Positions 8,431 to 18,197 of a stretch of DNA of 64,000 nucleotides are shown one piece after another (positions within the stretch are counted from its first letter, which is position 1; each line of letters begins with the position of its first letter). Below the pieces are notes generated by a model. It had not been told where the DNA came from and made no database searches. It was given only the letters and a program-made list of their open reading frames with translations. The stretch is from Pedobacter changchengzhani (lineage in GTDB: Bacteria > Bacteroidota > Bacteroidia > Sphingobacteriales > Sphingobacteriaceae): contig NZ_SJCY01000004.1 of NCBI RefSeq assembly GCF_004354365.1, forward strand, positions 186,001-250,000, read 5' to 3'. The position numbers were made by a program, and so were the translations under genes.

Positions 8431-9366
8431 TTACTCCTTACCGCAGTTAAAAATAAAAACAGAAGAATTTTCAACCGTGTAGGGCTGGTTAATTAAAACC
8501 TTTGGATTAACTTTTTGATATTCATAAATTTTGCTGGTGTTATGATAATCTTTGTCATCGCCTGCTTCGTTATACTTATCAATAAAATAATAAGCGCCTG
8601 CATATTCTTCTTTTTTATATTGCCCAGAATTTACATCTATACCTTTCATTTCAAAGAAATTATAAGCCGGATTGCAATAATAATTCTCAGATTCTGAATA
8701 TGCTCTGTTGTACATTCCCAATACATCGTCAACCTCTGATTGACTCATTGAATTTTGTTCTTTTTCAAGAATTTCGCCTTCATAAATGAGTTTATCTTTG
8801 CTAACATTTAACGTCAAGTTTACCCTTAAATTTTCATCTTTTTGTGGCAAATACAACACAATAAAATCTCTGTAACCCTGATTGTTTTCAAATTCATATA
8901 CTTCTTTTTTGCCTTGTATTGCAAAATAGAATTTTGAGTTTTCATTTGGATTATCAAGTACATTTGGATACGGAATGCAATTTGCATTAACGTTGAATGC
9001 TCGCTTCATTTTATTTAATGAATTATTATTCTCATCAAAATTAATTAATGTTTTAGCTTCATTAAAACTTTGGAACATAATCGTATTGCCCCCAACCCTC
9101 GATTCACTTTTTCTGCCATACAAAACAAAAGGCACTTTAGGTACGTAAGGTTTAATGGTAACCATATTTCCATTAATTTCAACAGTTCCTTTTACAAAAG
9201 CATTTTCTGCAAACATCATACAGGTATTGTCGGCATTAATGACTAATAATGAACCGCCAAATTTATACGACCCTGCAATTTTGCTCGAATTTTGAGCGCA
9301 GCAAGTAATTGTTAAAAACGATAGGAATAGTAGGAGGGAAAGTGTAAAGTATGGTTTCAATTTCAT
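8431..9366 (-). CDS. Exported protein, hypothetical
   Basis: The 311-residue product carries an N-terminal signal with TITCCAQ, compatible with either a lipobox or a cleaved signal. The mature N-terminus (IAGSYKFGGSLLVINADNT) resembles the opening strands of lipocalin-like or copper-resistance-like beta barrels, but this is not strong enough for an assignment. It is separated from the next gene upstream by 73 bases and may be transcribed with it. Confidence 0.7.
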   Translation of the reverse strand: MKLKPYFTLSLLLFLSFLTITCCAQNSSKIAGSYKFGGSLLVINADNTCMMFAENAFVKGTVEINGNMVTIKPYVPKVPFVLYGRKSESRVGGNTIMFQSFNEAKTLINFDENNNSLNKMKRAFNVNANCIPYPNVLDNPNENSKFYFAIQGKKEVYEFENNQGYRDFIVLYLPQKDENLRVNLTLNVSKDKLIYEGEILEKEQNSMSQSEVDDVLGMYNRAYSESENYYCNPAYNFFEMKGIDVNSGQYKKEEYAGAYYFIDKYNEAGDDKDYHNTSKIYEYQKVNPKVLINQPYTVENSSVFIFNCGKE

Positions 9367-9439
9367 TTTTGGTTTTTTATGATTGATAAACGATCAAACG
9401 AGTTATTATCCTTTAAGTAATGTTGGTTATTGATAAAGC

Positions 9440-10219
9440 CTAATTAATTATTCGCTCCTTTTTCCCTGTCTTTTTCAAATGGATATATTTAACATCACAT
9501 TCCCCAACTTTTAAGTAATGGTTCATCGCATTGCCATAATTTTGTATTATGATTTCGTTTTCGCCCAATAAACCTTGAATTACCGTTGGCAAATCTGCAT
9601 TTGGTTCATCTTTATCCGGCTCATTTGAAATATCACCATCATCTTCTGCCCACTCAATCCCGTTAAAATTGATATACACTAGGTTTTCTAATAAACTTCT
9701 GCTAAAGGTAACTTTGCCTTTTAATGTTCGTGTTGTACTGTCAAAATTGTAAAAATACCCGTTATCGTTTTTAGTAATAACGATGTCTAATTTGCAGGGT
9801 TTCTCATAAAAGCTATATGCGCCAACAAAATTTTTCGGCAAAGCGGGAATGGGTTTATTCGTTGGTTTTAAAGTTAAAATAAGTGCTTTTTTAGTTGATA
9901 AACTTTCCCATTTCCCATCAAAACCATTTTTAGTTAATGTGCCAGTTATTTTTGCTTGTTTTTTGTTTTGATTATTTAGTTCATACAGAACGGTTTTGCC
10001 ATTTACGGTTTCACCAATTAGCTTAATTTCAATGCCTATTTTATCGTAATAATAAAAGCCTGTCAGTTTACCACCATTATTTATCAGACTAAAAACAACA
10101 TCAATGTTATTGTTTAATTTACCAATAAAGTTTTCGGTTTCTTTCCCTGCTGAGAATGAATTTTCAGCTGAGCAAAAACTAATAGGTAAAATGAAAAGTG
10201 AAGCGAAAAATATTCTCAT
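9440..10219 (-). CDS. Exported protein, hypothetical
   Basis: The 259-residue product has a short signal (FFASLFILPISFCSA). Its mature part repeats a pattern seen in secreted beta-sandwich proteins: a strand, a Gly turn, then strand segments such as GKLTGFYYYDKIG and ITGTLTKNGFDGKWE. A loop near residue 200 is very acidic, with many Asp/Glu. No enzyme motif was found. It is probably first in a transcript with 8431-9366. Confidence 0.7.
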   Translation of the reverse strand: MRIFFASLFILPISFCSAENSFSAGKETENFIGKLNNNIDVVFSLINNGGKLTGFYYYDKIGIEIKLIGETVNGKTVLYELNNQNKKQAKITGTLTKNGFDGKWESLSTKKALILTLKPTNKPIPALPKNFVGAYSFYEKPCKLDIVITKNDNGYFYNFDSTTRTLKGKVTFSRSLLENLVYINFNGIEWAEDDGDISNEPDKDEPNADLPTVIQGLLGENEIIIQNYGNAMNHYLKVGECDVKYIHLKKTGKKERIIN

Positions 10220-10502
10220 AATTAATCTTTTTCAAAAATATTAAGTTTTTGTATTCCTAAGTGATTGTAAATTATGCTGAGTTAATTAAATTCTTTTCAT
10301 CACTATACCATACCACAGTTGCCATAACAACAACTAAGCTAGTGTTAAGTTGCTGGTAAATTTATCAATATTATTATTGGGTTGCATCATTTCAATATTC
10401 GTTGGTGGTTTAGCATTATTCGTTTAAAACGTCGTGATCAAAAACTTTCGTTGTTAAATCGTTAATCAGGATAAACTTAATTAACAAAATTATATAATAT
10501 CC

Positions 10503-10516
10503 ATGATGAAGGTCAT
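10503..10516. promoter_or_regulatory. Crp/Fnr-type palindrome ATGAT-N4-GTCAT upstream of mlaE
   Basis: The site has the TGA-N6-TCA core and lies 89 bases before the mlaE start. It is one of nine similar palindromes found between 10 and 36 kb. The rest of the gene-free stretch 10220-10605 shows nothing else that I can name. Confidence 0.45.
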
Positions 10517-10605
10517 TTTTTCAGGGGAGTATGGTCACAGCAATAGACAATGTGAATGGGTAGCTTTATTAAATTTAATAGTTGTAATACAGCCCCAAAA
10601 AGTTT

Positions 10606-11376
10606 ATGAGTATAGTAACGAATACAAAAGAATTTCTTGATGAAACGGGCGCTATTGCAAAGTTTACGGGCAGGTTTTTCACCACGGGCATCATGCCAAG
10701 ATATGAAACCAAAGAGTTGCTTAATCAATGTTACATCATCGGCTATAAATCATTACCATTAATTGGGCTAACTGCTTTTATTATGGGTTTGGTACTTACT
10801 ATGCAACTTCGTCCATCACTGGTTGATTATGGTGTAGAATCTCAATTGCCGGTAATGGTGGGATTGGCTATTGTTAGAGAAATTGGACCAGTAATTTCTG
10901 CCCTCATTTTTGCAGGAAAAATTGGAAGTAGTATTGGTGCAGAACTGGGATCGATGAAGGTTTCCGAGCAGATTGATGCGATGGAAGTGAGTGGAATCAA
11001 TCCCTACAAATACTTAGTTGCAACTAGGGTTTTCGCCGCTACACTCATGTTACCCATTTTGGTTATCCTTGGCGATACGATTTCACTTTTTGGTGCATAC
11101 ATCGGTGTAAATATCAAATCTGTTACGTCTTTCGAGCTTTTCTTTCTTCAGGTATTTAAAAGCTTAAGTTACAGCGATATTTTACCAGCGGTAGTTAAAA
11201 CTATCTTTTTTGGTTTTGCAGTTGGTATAGTTGGCTGTTATAAAGGGTTTAATTCGAGCAAGGGAACACAAGGCGTAGGCATATCAGCAAATTCTGCCGT
11301 TGTGCTATCATCTGTACTTATTTTTATTATCGACCTTTTGGCGGTGCAAATCACTGAAGTTCTTGGATTAAATTAA
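10606..11376 (+). CDS. mlaE: MlaE-type ABC transporter permease
   Basis: The 256-residue product is a MlaE/YrbE permease of the inner-membrane complex that moves phospholipids between the membranes. It shows the family's amphipathic N-terminus, several transmembrane helices and the central signature (VREIGPVISALIFAGKIGSS, then GAELGSMKVSEQIDAMEVSG). It is the first gene of mlaE-mlaF-mlaD; its TAA shares bases with the next ATG (TTAATGA). There is no mlaB or mlaC next to it, as is common in Bacteroidota. A TGA-N6-TCA palindrome at 10503 suggests control by the Crp/Fnr-like regulator encoded at 26 kb. Confidence 0.93.
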   Translation: MSIVTNTKEFLDETGAIAKFTGRFFTTGIMPRYETKELLNQCYIIGYKSLPLIGLTAFIMGLVLTMQLRPSLVDYGVESQLPVMVGLAIVREIGPVISALIFAGKIGSSIGAELGSMKVSEQIDAMEVSGINPYKYLVATRVFAATLMLPILVILGDTISLFGAYIGVNIKSVTSFELFFLQVFKSLSYSDILPAVVKTIFFGFAVGIVGCYKGFNSSKGTQGVGISANSAVVLSSVLIFIIDLLAVQITEVLGLN

Positions 11377-12155
11377 TGAAAATGGAGACAACGGAAAAGA
11401 AGGTTAACAAAGTTGAAAACGATAAAAAAGATCCGGTTATTGTAATTAAAAACCTTAAGAAGAGCTTTGGCGAAAAAGTGGTCCTGACTGATTTTAATCT
11501 TTCCATCAAACAAGGCACGAATGTGGTTATTCTTGGTAAATCTGGCTCCGGCAAATCTGTATTAATTAAATGTATAATCGGTCTCCTTAAACCCGATTCG
11601 GGTAGCATCAGTGTATTTGGTGATGATATTACCCAAATGAGTTATGATGAATTGAACGAATCGAGGAATAGAGTTGGCTTTCTATTTCAGAGCAATGCGA
11701 TATATGATTCGATGACGATTAGAGAAAACTTAGAGTTTCCGTTGCGCAGGCACTGGGTAGATATTACTGAAGAGGAAATAGACAGATTGGTGGCCGAAGG
11801 TTTGGAAAGTGTTGGGTTAGCGAGTACGATAGACATGATGCCTTCTGAATTATCTGGAGGGATGCTAAAGCGCATTGCATTGGCAAGAACAATGATTCTC
11901 AGGCCAGAAATTATTTTATATGATGAACCTACCACGGGGCTTGATCCAATCACTTCAAGAGAGATTGAAGATTTAATTCTTAGTCTGCAGAAAAAAAATA
12001 ATGCTTCCTCTATCATCATTTCTCATGATATGAATTGTGTAAAGCACGTGTCAGATGTAGTAGTATTGTTATTAGAGGGCAAGTGTTACACAGAAAGTAC
12101 GTACGCAGAAATGGCTGTTTCGACGGATGAAAATATTAAACAGTTCTTTTTATAA
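11376..12155 (+). CDS. mlaF: MlaF-type ABC transporter ATPase
   Basis: The 259-residue product is the ATPase that powers the MlaE permease. It shows a Walker A motif (GKSGSGKS), the ABC signature LSGGMLKRIALAR, a Walker B with LYDEPTTGLDP, and the switch His in IIISHDM. The N-terminal ~20 residues are unusually charged with Lys and Glu. The start codon overlaps the end of mlaE, so the two are coupled. Confidence 0.93.
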   Translation: MKMETTEKKVNKVENDKKDPVIVIKNLKKSFGEKVVLTDFNLSIKQGTNVVILGKSGSGKSVLIKCIIGLLKPDSGSISVFGDDITQMSYDELNESRNRVGFLFQSNAIYDSMTIRENLEFPLRRHWVDITEEEIDRLVAEGLESVGLASTIDMMPSELSGGMLKRIALARTMILRPEIILYDEPTTGLDPITSREIEDLILSLQKKNNASSIIISHDMNCVKHVSDVVVLLLEGKCYTESTYAEMAVSTDENIKQFFL

Positions 12156-12162
12156 AAATAAT

Positions 12163-13191
12163 ATGGCAGACCAGAAAAAAAACAATATCAAATTAGGAAT
12201 ATTCGTTGTGTCGGGACTTGCATTACTAATATTTGCTTTCTTCATCATTGGCAAAAATCAAAACCTTTTTGGCAGCGATTTTAAACTTAAAGTTCGTTTC
12301 TCAAATATTGGAGGATTAACGCAAGGCAACAATGTGCTCTTTTCTGGTATCCAAGCTGGAACGGTGAAAGATATCGATATCATCAATGATACCACAATTG
12401 AAGTAACCATGCGCATTAACAGCAAAGTAAAAGCGTTTATTCATAAAAATGCTACTGCCACGGTGGGAACCGAAGGATTGATGGGGAATAAGGTTATTAA
12501 TATTTTACCGGTAAAGGGAAAAAGTGCTTTAGTTGAGGAAGGAGATTTGCTATATGCGCAACAGAGCGCTAGTATGGAAGAAATTATCCAAACCCTTTCT
12601 AAAACCAATGAAAATGTACAAAGTATTTCGGAGGTTTTGAAGGGAACAGTACTAAAGATAGACAGTAGCGCCATACTTAAACTTATAAATGATGAGCAGA
12701 TTGGCATTAGTTTAAAGGCTTCATTAGAGAACATATACGTTGCCACGAAAAATGCTAACCAGATGACCGCGGGATTGAATAATCTTGTGGCTGACATAAG
12801 GAATGGTAAAGGTGCAGCTGGAATGTTGCTTACAGATACGGCGGTTGCTAAGGAGCTTCAGTATGCAGTTTCAAAAATAAAATTGGCAAGTATCAATGCT
12901 AATCAAATGACAGTTGAGGCTAATGATTTGGTAAAATCATTAAACAATGAGCTTAAGAATGGTACAGGACCTGTGCATACTTTATTAAGGGATAGCACAA
13001 TGTCGAGAGATTTAAAACGTTCGATGTCGAATATTCAAAAAGGTTCGGATGGGTTTAATCAAATTATGGAATCCCTAAAACACAGCTTTTTATTTAGAGG
13101 GTATTTTAAGCGACAGGACAGGGAAAAGAAACAGGAACCAAAAAAAGAAGAAACTTTAACTGAGCAGAAAGCCAAAGAGTTGGAACAATAA
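12163..13191 (+). CDS. mlaD: MCE-domain (MlaD-type) lipid-transport protein
   Basis: I place the start at 12163 (MADQKKNN...), seven bases after the mlaF stop, rather than at 12127 inside mlaF. The 342-residue product has one N-terminal transmembrane helix, then an MCE domain at about residues 35-115 (FSNIGGLTQGNNVLFSGIQ...). A long helical tail follows with two related segments containing NQMT and LVADI/LVKSL. MCE rings form the lipid tunnel of Mla systems. The Lys/Glu-rich C-terminus is low complexity. Confidence 0.9.
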   Translation: MADQKKNNIKLGIFVVSGLALLIFAFFIIGKNQNLFGSDFKLKVRFSNIGGLTQGNNVLFSGIQAGTVKDIDIINDTTIEVTMRINSKVKAFIHKNATATVGTEGLMGNKVINILPVKGKSALVEEGDLLYAQQSASMEEIIQTLSKTNENVQSISEVLKGTVLKIDSSAILKLINDEQIGISLKASLENIYVATKNANQMTAGLNNLVADIRNGKGAAGMLLTDTAVAKELQYAVSKIKLASINANQMTVEANDLVKSLNNELKNGTGPVHTLLRDSTMSRDLKRSMSNIQKGSDGFNQIMESLKHSFLFRGYFKRQDREKKQEPKKEETLTEQKAKELEQ

Positions 13192-13215
13192 ATATTTATT
13201 ACTAAACTAAATGTT

Positions 13216-13650
13216 ATGGAATTTCATAAGATACTAATCGCAATTGATAAAAGTCAAAGCGCAGAAAAAGTAGCCAAAAGTGGTCTTGAATTGGCAAAAC
13301 AGTTTAATTCTGAGATTGCCTTAGTCACAATTATTGATGAAAGCGCAAACGAAAGCGGAGACCAGCCGACAGCAAGAGAAATTGAAGATATGAGAGGTCA
13401 CAATCTTAATCACAGTCAGCGGCAGGTGATCGAAAAAGTATTTAAGGATTTTCCAATTAAAAGTTTTGTTGAGGATGGTGAGCCCGCTCAAGCGATTGTT
13501 AAAATTGCAGAATTATGGGGAGCAGATGTCATCGTTATGGGTACTCATGGTAGAAAAGGGTTGTCGCACCTTATTATGGGCAGTGTGGCGGAGGAGGTAA
13601 TCAGAAATTCTAAAAAAACAATGGTTGTAATTCCGATTAGCGAAGCATAG
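13216..13650 (+). CDS. Universal stress protein, UspA family
   Basis: The 144-residue single-domain protein has the Usp fold pattern, beginning with IAIDKS. It carries the ATP-binding motif G-x2-G-x9-G-S in GTHGRKGLSHLIMGS near the C-terminus. It follows mlaD by 24 bases and is probably in the same operon, linking the Mla genes to a stress or energy-starvation response. Its stop faces the convergent N-ATPase operon. Confidence 0.92.
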   Translation: MEFHKILIAIDKSQSAEKVAKSGLELAKQFNSEIALVTIIDESANESGDQPTAREIEDMRGHNLNHSQRQVIEKVFKDFPIKSFVEDGEPAQAIVKIAELWGADVIVMGTHGRKGLSHLIMGSVAEEVIRNSKKTMVVIPISEA

Positions 13651-13684
13651 TGGTTGTTGCTTTCCTACTGGCTGGATGACCTCT

Positions 13685-14575
13685 TTAATGTTCTTTCTTT
13701 AAGGCTTCAAAGCCCGAAACTACATCAAAGAGTTCTTCGTCGATCATACTTTGTCTTAAACTTTGGAATTTCTTTCCTAAGCTTTCCAACATATCACCGA
13801 TACTTTTTTCGGCTCTTTGCATGGCGCCCAAACGGCTAGCATTTTCAGCAGCTAAAGATTCTGTGCAGGCCTTAAAAACTGAAACAAATAAATATGCATT
13901 AATTAGGGCTGTTAGCGTATCGGCAGGATTACCAATAATCTCGGGTAATTTATTTGTTGGCCATGTGATGGAAATTAGGTCTTGCATCCATTTCTCATCT
14001 AACGGCAATAGCCTTTGCTCTACTGTTTCATATCCCGAGCTGGTTTTTGGCTGATTATGAAACACAAAAAATTGTTTAATATTCCCGTCGGTACGGCTTT
14101 CTTCTATATCAATTAAAAGTTGTTGTATTAGTGGTGTAACCGCATCAATTGAACCTGGAACAGTGTACGATTTTGTAATATTCAGGCCTACATCCGCTAA
14201 AAGCGATTGAATACGCTCGCCAATTACCCAAATTTCTTTTCTACCATCGATATCCTGCAATGCGTTTTGTACATATCCAAAGATTTGATCGTTAAATTGG
14301 CCTACCAAGCCGAGGTCTGATCCAAAAACGATAATACAAACCGCTTGGTCTCTGTCTTGTCTGTTCGTAGGTTGTGCTACCACTTTTTGGATTTTTTCTG
14401 CCATTAGGTAGGCTTTAATTCCAAGGATCACGGTGTGGTAGTAATCTCCAAGTGAAGTAACAGCTTGCTCATATTGTGTAATATTCGAGGCTGCCATTGC
14501 TTTCATCGCTCTCACAACCGATTTAATATCTTTTGCACCGCTCAGCTTTCGGTTTAAATCTTCGAGTGTATCCAT
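13685..14575 (-). CDS. atpG: N-ATPase gamma subunit
   Basis: The 296-residue product is a rotary ATPase central-stalk subunit. Its N-terminus (LNRKLSGAKDIKSVVRAMKAMAASNI) and C-terminus (NASRLGAMQRAEKSIGDMLE) match the two coiled-coil arms of gamma. The middle domain is divergent from standard F-type gamma, as expected for N-type ATPases. It is the last gene of the operon, and its ATG shares one base with the atpA stop (TAATG). Confidence 0.88.
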   Translation of the reverse strand: MDTLEDLNRKLSGAKDIKSVVRAMKAMAASNITQYEQAVTSLGDYYHTVILGIKAYLMAEKIQKVVAQPTNRQDRDQAVCIIVFGSDLGLVGQFNDQIFGYVQNALQDIDGRKEIWVIGERIQSLLADVGLNITKSYTVPGSIDAVTPLIQQLLIDIEESRTDGNIKQFFVFHNQPKTSSGYETVEQRLLPLDEKWMQDLISITWPTNKLPEIIGNPADTLTALINAYLFVSVFKACTESLAAENASRLGAMQRAEKSIGDMLESLGKKFQSLRQSMIDEELFDVVSGFEALKKEH

Positions 14576-16119
14576 TATGTAGATGTTTTATCCAATTCCG
14601 CTTTTAAAAACGGAGCCAGCATTTCGTTGGTCATCTTCAAAATTAAATCATGATCCTCATCCTTCAAAGGCTGATCGCCAAATAAATTTTTCATTACATC
14701 GTCAGGAAATTGCGACATGTTCTTGAGGATTGCAGCCTCAGCTTCTGCTACTTTATCGATAGGAATGAGGTCAAAAAGACCATTAGTTAATGCTAAAAGA
14801 ATCACGATCTGTTCGGGTACGGTTAGCGGATTTAGTTCGTTTTGTTTAAGACAGATTCGAATTCTTTGTCCATGATCAATTACTTTTTTAGTGCTTTCAT
14901 CTAACCTGGTACCGAAACGTGAGAAATTTTCTAGTTCTTCAAACTGTGCATATTGTAATTTTAGTTTTACAATTGCTTTATAAACTGGTAATTGTGCATT
15001 AGATCCCACACGAGAAACAGATTTCCCGACATCAACCGCTGGTAAGTTGCCAGCTTCAAATAATTTAGGTGAAAGATAAATCTGTCCATCGGTAATGGAA
15101 ATTAAATTAGTAGGAATATAAGCAGAAATATTTTGAGATTCGGTTTCTATAATGGGTAGGGCAGTAAGCGAACCGCCTTTTAGTTTATCGCTAAGGTGTG
15201 TAGATCTTTCTAATAATCTAGAGTGGATGTAAAAGATATCTCCCGGAAAAGCTTCTCGGCCCGGTGGTCTGCGCAATAAAAGTGAAAGTTCTCTGTAGGC
15301 TCGGGCGTGATGGGTAAGATCGTCATATACAATAAGCACATTTCTGCCTTTCTCCATAAAATATTCAGCAATACTGGTGGCGGCATAAGGCGCAATATAT
15401 TTCAATCCGGCGGCGTTGTTTCCCTCGGCAACCATAACTATGGTGTACTCCATTGCGCCGTTCTTTTCGAGGTTGGCAATTACTTTGGCAACTGCGCTGG
15501 CACGTTGTCCAATAGCACAATAAACGCATATTACATCTTTTCCGCGCTGGTTAAGTATAGCATCAATTGCAATTTGGGTTTTTCCAGTTTGCCGGTCGCC
15601 AACAATTAATTCCCGTTGTCCGCGACCAATTGGAATGAGCGCATCAACTACTTTTATACCGGTTTGTAAAGGAGAATTTACAGCGGTACGGTCCATAATT
15701 GCTGGTGATGGTCTCTCGATTGGCAACCTTTTAGTTGACACTACTGTGCCTTTCCCATCAATAGGAGCACCCATCGGATCGATTACTCTTCCAATTAAGT
15801 GATCTCCCACCGGAATATCCATTACCCTTCCAGTCCGCTGAACTTCATCACCTGCGTTTAGCAAAGTATCTTCTCCAAGTAGGATTACGCCAATTTCTTC
15901 TTCATCAAGATTGTAGGCGATGCCATAAAGTGATTCGGAAAATTTTAATAATTCTTCAAAGCCAGCGCCTTTAAGTCCAGAAACTTTTACAATACCGGTA
16001 GCTACACTGGTTACATAACCAATTTCTTGCGCTGCAAAAGGGAAAACATATTCGGCTAATCCGCTATCTATTATGCTAAAAGCTTCTGTAATACTAGTTT
16101 CTAAACGAGGTACTGACAT
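14575..16119 (-). CDS. atpA: N-ATPase alpha subunit
   Basis: The 514-residue product is the non-catalytic nucleotide-binding subunit. It has the P-loop GDRQTGKT (about 174-181), the [35 protein letters not shown] region (read as [12 protein letters not shown] then [10 protein letters not shown]), and the Arg of SRVGSNAQ. It forms the head with AtpD and sits between atpF and atpG in the N-ATPase order. Full length for the family. Confidence 0.95.
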   Translation of the reverse strand: MSVPRLETSITEAFSIIDSGLAEYVFPFAAQEIGYVTSVATGIVKVSGLKGAGFEELLKFSESLYGIAYNLDEEEIGVILLGEDTLLNAGDEVQRTGRVMDIPVGDHLIGRVIDPMGAPIDGKGTVVSTKRLPIERPSPAIMDRTAVNSPLQTGIKVVDALIPIGRGQRELIVGDRQTGKTQIAIDAILNQRGKDVICVYCAIGQRASAVAKVIANLEKNGAMEYTIVMVAEGNNAAGLKYIAPYAATSIAEYFMEKGRNVLIVYDDLTHHARAYRELSLLLRRPPGREAFPGDIFYIHSRLLERSTHLSDKLKGGSLTALPIIETESQNISAYIPTNLISITDGQIYLSPKLFEAGNLPAVDVGKSVSRVGSNAQLPVYKAIVKLKLQYAQFEELENFSRFGTRLDESTKKVIDHGQRIRICLKQNELNPLTVPEQIVILLALTNGLFDLIPIDKVAEAEAAILKNMSQFPDDVMKNLFGDQPLKDEDHDLILKMTNEMLAPFLKAELDKTST

Positions 16120-16123
16120 AATG

Positions 16124-16900
16124 TTAAATTAATGCGACTTGTTGGGCTTCGTTTTTTATGGAAGTCATATTTTTTTCGAGCGAATTTAGATATGCCGAAA
16201 AGCTCCAAGAAAGCTTATATCCGTTTGTTGCCAAATCTACGCCTCCAATCATTTTAGAATCCGTTGTAAATTCATATTTACTGTGGTCACCAAGCACACT
16301 ATCAATTGCAGACTTGATGCTTTTATGGTCTTTCTCGGATAATTTGGATGCAGTTTTGATTACAATAGGAGAGGACTCTGAATGAAAAGCGTCGATAAAT
16401 TGTTTCTTATCCGAATCAGAAATGTTTTTTATTTTATGGATAAATACCTCGACCAATTGCGCTTCTACATCTGTGGAGGTGAATTCTGAAAGTACCTTTT
16501 TAGTAATGTCAAAAACCTTCTGTTGCATTTTTTGCACTACTTCATTACTTAAATTTTCTTGTAATTCTGCGGACGCTGCATGCAACTTCAGTTTTACATC
16601 TGCAGCTTCTTTTTTTGCCGCATCTAGTAAATCTTGTCTTTCATTTGCTGCGTCTGCAGTGGCTTTAGCCATCATTTTCTTTTTATCCGAGTCAAAGGCC
16701 TCATTTTTCTGCTGAAACTCATCCTGCTCTTTTTTAGCTTCGACCATTTTGGTTTTTGCTTCTTTAAGTTCTGATGCGATCTTTTTCTCCCGCTCATCAA
16801 CAGCCTGCAGAATTGGTTTATAAAGATATTTCTTCATTAACCAAACCAACACCAAAAAATTAATCATTTGTGCGATTACTGTAAACCAGTTAATTTGCAT
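16124..16900 (-). CDS. atpF: N-ATPase b subunit with a delta-like C-terminal part
   Basis: The 258-residue product is about 100 residues longer than an ordinary b subunit. It has one N-terminal membrane helix (about 5-23), a long charged coiled coil to about residue 140, then a globular tail. The tail pattern ([14 protein letters not shown], then [20 protein letters not shown]) resembles the C-terminal domain of F-type delta, which normally links b to alpha. No separate delta gene is present in this operon, so this tail probably does its job. The length is typical for N-ATPase b; the delta resemblance is my reading. Confidence 0.85.
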   Translation of the reverse strand: MQINWFTVIAQMINFLVLVWLMKKYLYKPILQAVDEREKKIASELKEAKTKMVEAKKEQDEFQQKNEAFDSDKKKMMAKATADAANERQDLLDAAKKEAADVKLKLHAASAELQENLSNEVVQKMQQKVFDITKKVLSEFTSTDVEAQLVEVFIHKIKNISDSDKKQFIDAFHSESSPIVIKTASKLSEKDHKSIKSAIDSVLGDHSKYEFTTDSKMIGGVDLATNGYKLSWSFSAYLNSLEKNMTSIKNEAQQVALI

Positions 16901-16906
16901 GATATG

Positions 16907-17176
16907 CTATTTAGCAATAATGTGAGTCCAAAATGGATTTGCGAAGATTAAGATCATTGAAACCACAAAACAATAAATAGCGGTTGATTCAATCATGGCC
17001 AGACCCACGAAAAGCGTTCGGGTAATTGTTGGTGCAGCGTCTGGTTGCTGTGCTATAGAGCTTAAAGCTGTTGATACGGCTTTTCCTTCGCTCAAGGCGG
17101 GAAACATACAGCCGATGCCTGTGGTTAAGCCTGCTGTAATAATTGATGCAATTGCAATTGATGAAACATTATCCAT
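16907..17176 (-). CDS. atpE: N-ATPase c subunit (rotor ring)
   Basis: The 89-residue hairpin of two membrane helices forms the ion-carrying ring. Helix 2 holds the ion-binding carboxylate Glu63 in IESTAIY, with Ser64, Thr65 and Tyr68. Helix 1 holds a second carboxylate, Glu30 in PALSEG. The Glu-Ser-Thr-x-x-Tyr set occurs in sodium-binding c subunits, but the added helix-1 Glu is typical of N-type rings. One studied member (Burkholderia pseudomallei) is reported to be proton-specific, so the coupling ion cannot be decided from sequence. Confidence 0.9.
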   Translation of the reverse strand: MDNVSSIAIASIITAGLTTGIGCMFPALSEGKAVSTALSSIAQQPDAAPTITRTLFVGLAMIESTAIYCFVVSMILIFANPFWTHIIAK

Positions 17177-17188
17177 TTTATTTTAATT

Positions 17189-17893
17189 TTATTTGGGGTT
17201 ATTTTTATACGTTAGTTTCTTTTTTTTGATGCTTTCCTGCACAGCTGCGGCGATATATACCGCAGCCAATATGCTGAATATATAAGCTTGCACCATACCC
17301 GTAAGCAAACCGAGTGCTTTCATTACGATAGGAATAAAAAGAGGCGATATACTCAGCAGGATTGCGATGATCATGCCACCACTCATTACATTGCCAAATA
17401 GCCTGATGGCAAGTGCGAGTGTTCTCGAAATTTCGCTGATGATATTGAAAGGCAACATGATAAAAGTTGGCTTGATGTAAGTTTTCAAATACGCAAAGAA
17501 GCCACTTTCTTGTATGCCGAAAAAAGGTACAGCCAAAAATACCGCTATGGCTAAAGCAACAGTTGTGGAGAGAGAGCCTGTTGGTGGCTCATAAAAAGGT
17601 AAAACAATCCAAAAATTACTAACGGCAATAAATAAAAATAGTGTACCTATAAAACCAATATATCGACTGGGTTTTTCTAGCCCGACTTCTTTAATCTGCT
17701 CGTTTATTCCGATTACAATCATCTCTAAAATGCATTGCCATTTAGATATTTTATGAGTGGTTTTTAGCTTTCGGGTAATCAGCACTGCACCAACAACCAT
17801 AAATAGCATAACTGCCCAAGTAGTTAGTAAGGTGAGGTTGATGGTGATGAAGCTCCAATTCCAAAATATGGTCTGATCGGGAGATATGTTCAT
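17189..17893 (-). CDS. atpB: N-ATPase a subunit
   Basis: The 234-residue, multi-helix product is the stator channel protein. The essential Arg lies in LAIRLFGNVMSGG (Arg164), which faces the c-ring carboxylate. The C-terminal helix pair (GMVQAYIFSILAAVYIAAAV) is the usual a-subunit end. It is shorter than Escherichia coli AtpB because the N-terminal helix region is reduced, as expected in N-type ATPases. Confidence 0.93.
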   Translation of the reverse strand: MNISPDQTIFWNWSFITINLTLLTTWAVMLFMVVGAVLITRKLKTTHKISKWQCILEMIVIGINEQIKEVGLEKPSRYIGFIGTLFLFIAVSNFWIVLPFYEPPTGSLSTTVALAIAVFLAVPFFGIQESGFFAYLKTYIKPTFIMLPFNIISEISRTLALAIRLFGNVMSGGMIIAILLSISPLFIPIVMKALGLLTGMVQAYIFSILAAVYIAAAVQESIKKKKLTYKNNPK

Positions 17894-17899
17894 ATCGGT

Positions 17900-18181
17900 T
17901 TAACTTTGAGTTGGTATATGCTTTTGTTCAAGTTGTTTGGTAATCCTGAAAACTAAAAAGCGAGCGATCACGAATCCTATTAAACAAGACGCAACTTGTG
18001 GTAACCCTTCACTCGAAACGTAATAAAATCCTACTAAAATGATCGTGGTTCGTATCATTAAACTTCCGAAAAACCAAAGAGGCGCATAAGGTGTGCCCAG
18101 CGCCTTTTTCACCGTAAACCATAAACCACCGAAAAATATGATTCCCAATGCCAATCCTACTATAAACGTGATGATCATCAT
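17900..18181 (-). CDS. atpR: N-ATPase AtpR membrane protein
   Basis: The 93-residue product has three hydrophobic helices and a basic C-terminus (RFLVFRITKQLEQK). Position between atpQ and atpB and size match AtpR, a small subunit found only in N-type ATPase operons. Its role is not established; a part in assembly of the c-ring or ion access is often supposed. Identification rests on context and topology. Confidence 0.8.
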   Translation of the reverse strand: MMIITFIVGLALGIIFFGGLWFTVKKALGTPYAPLWFFGSLMIRTTIILVGFYYVSSEGLPQVASCLIGFVIARFLVFRITKQLEQKHIPTQS

Positions 18182-18197
18182 GATGATTATTTTTAAA

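Noticed and set aside
10513..10728. 71-aa minus-strand frame over the mlaE start
   Set aside because: Overlaps the beginning of mlaE in antisense and has no motif.
16422..16715. 97-aa plus-strand Ser/Cys-rich frame
   Set aside because: Antisense to the coiled coil of atpF; the biased composition mirrors Lys/Glu/Ala codons on the other strand.
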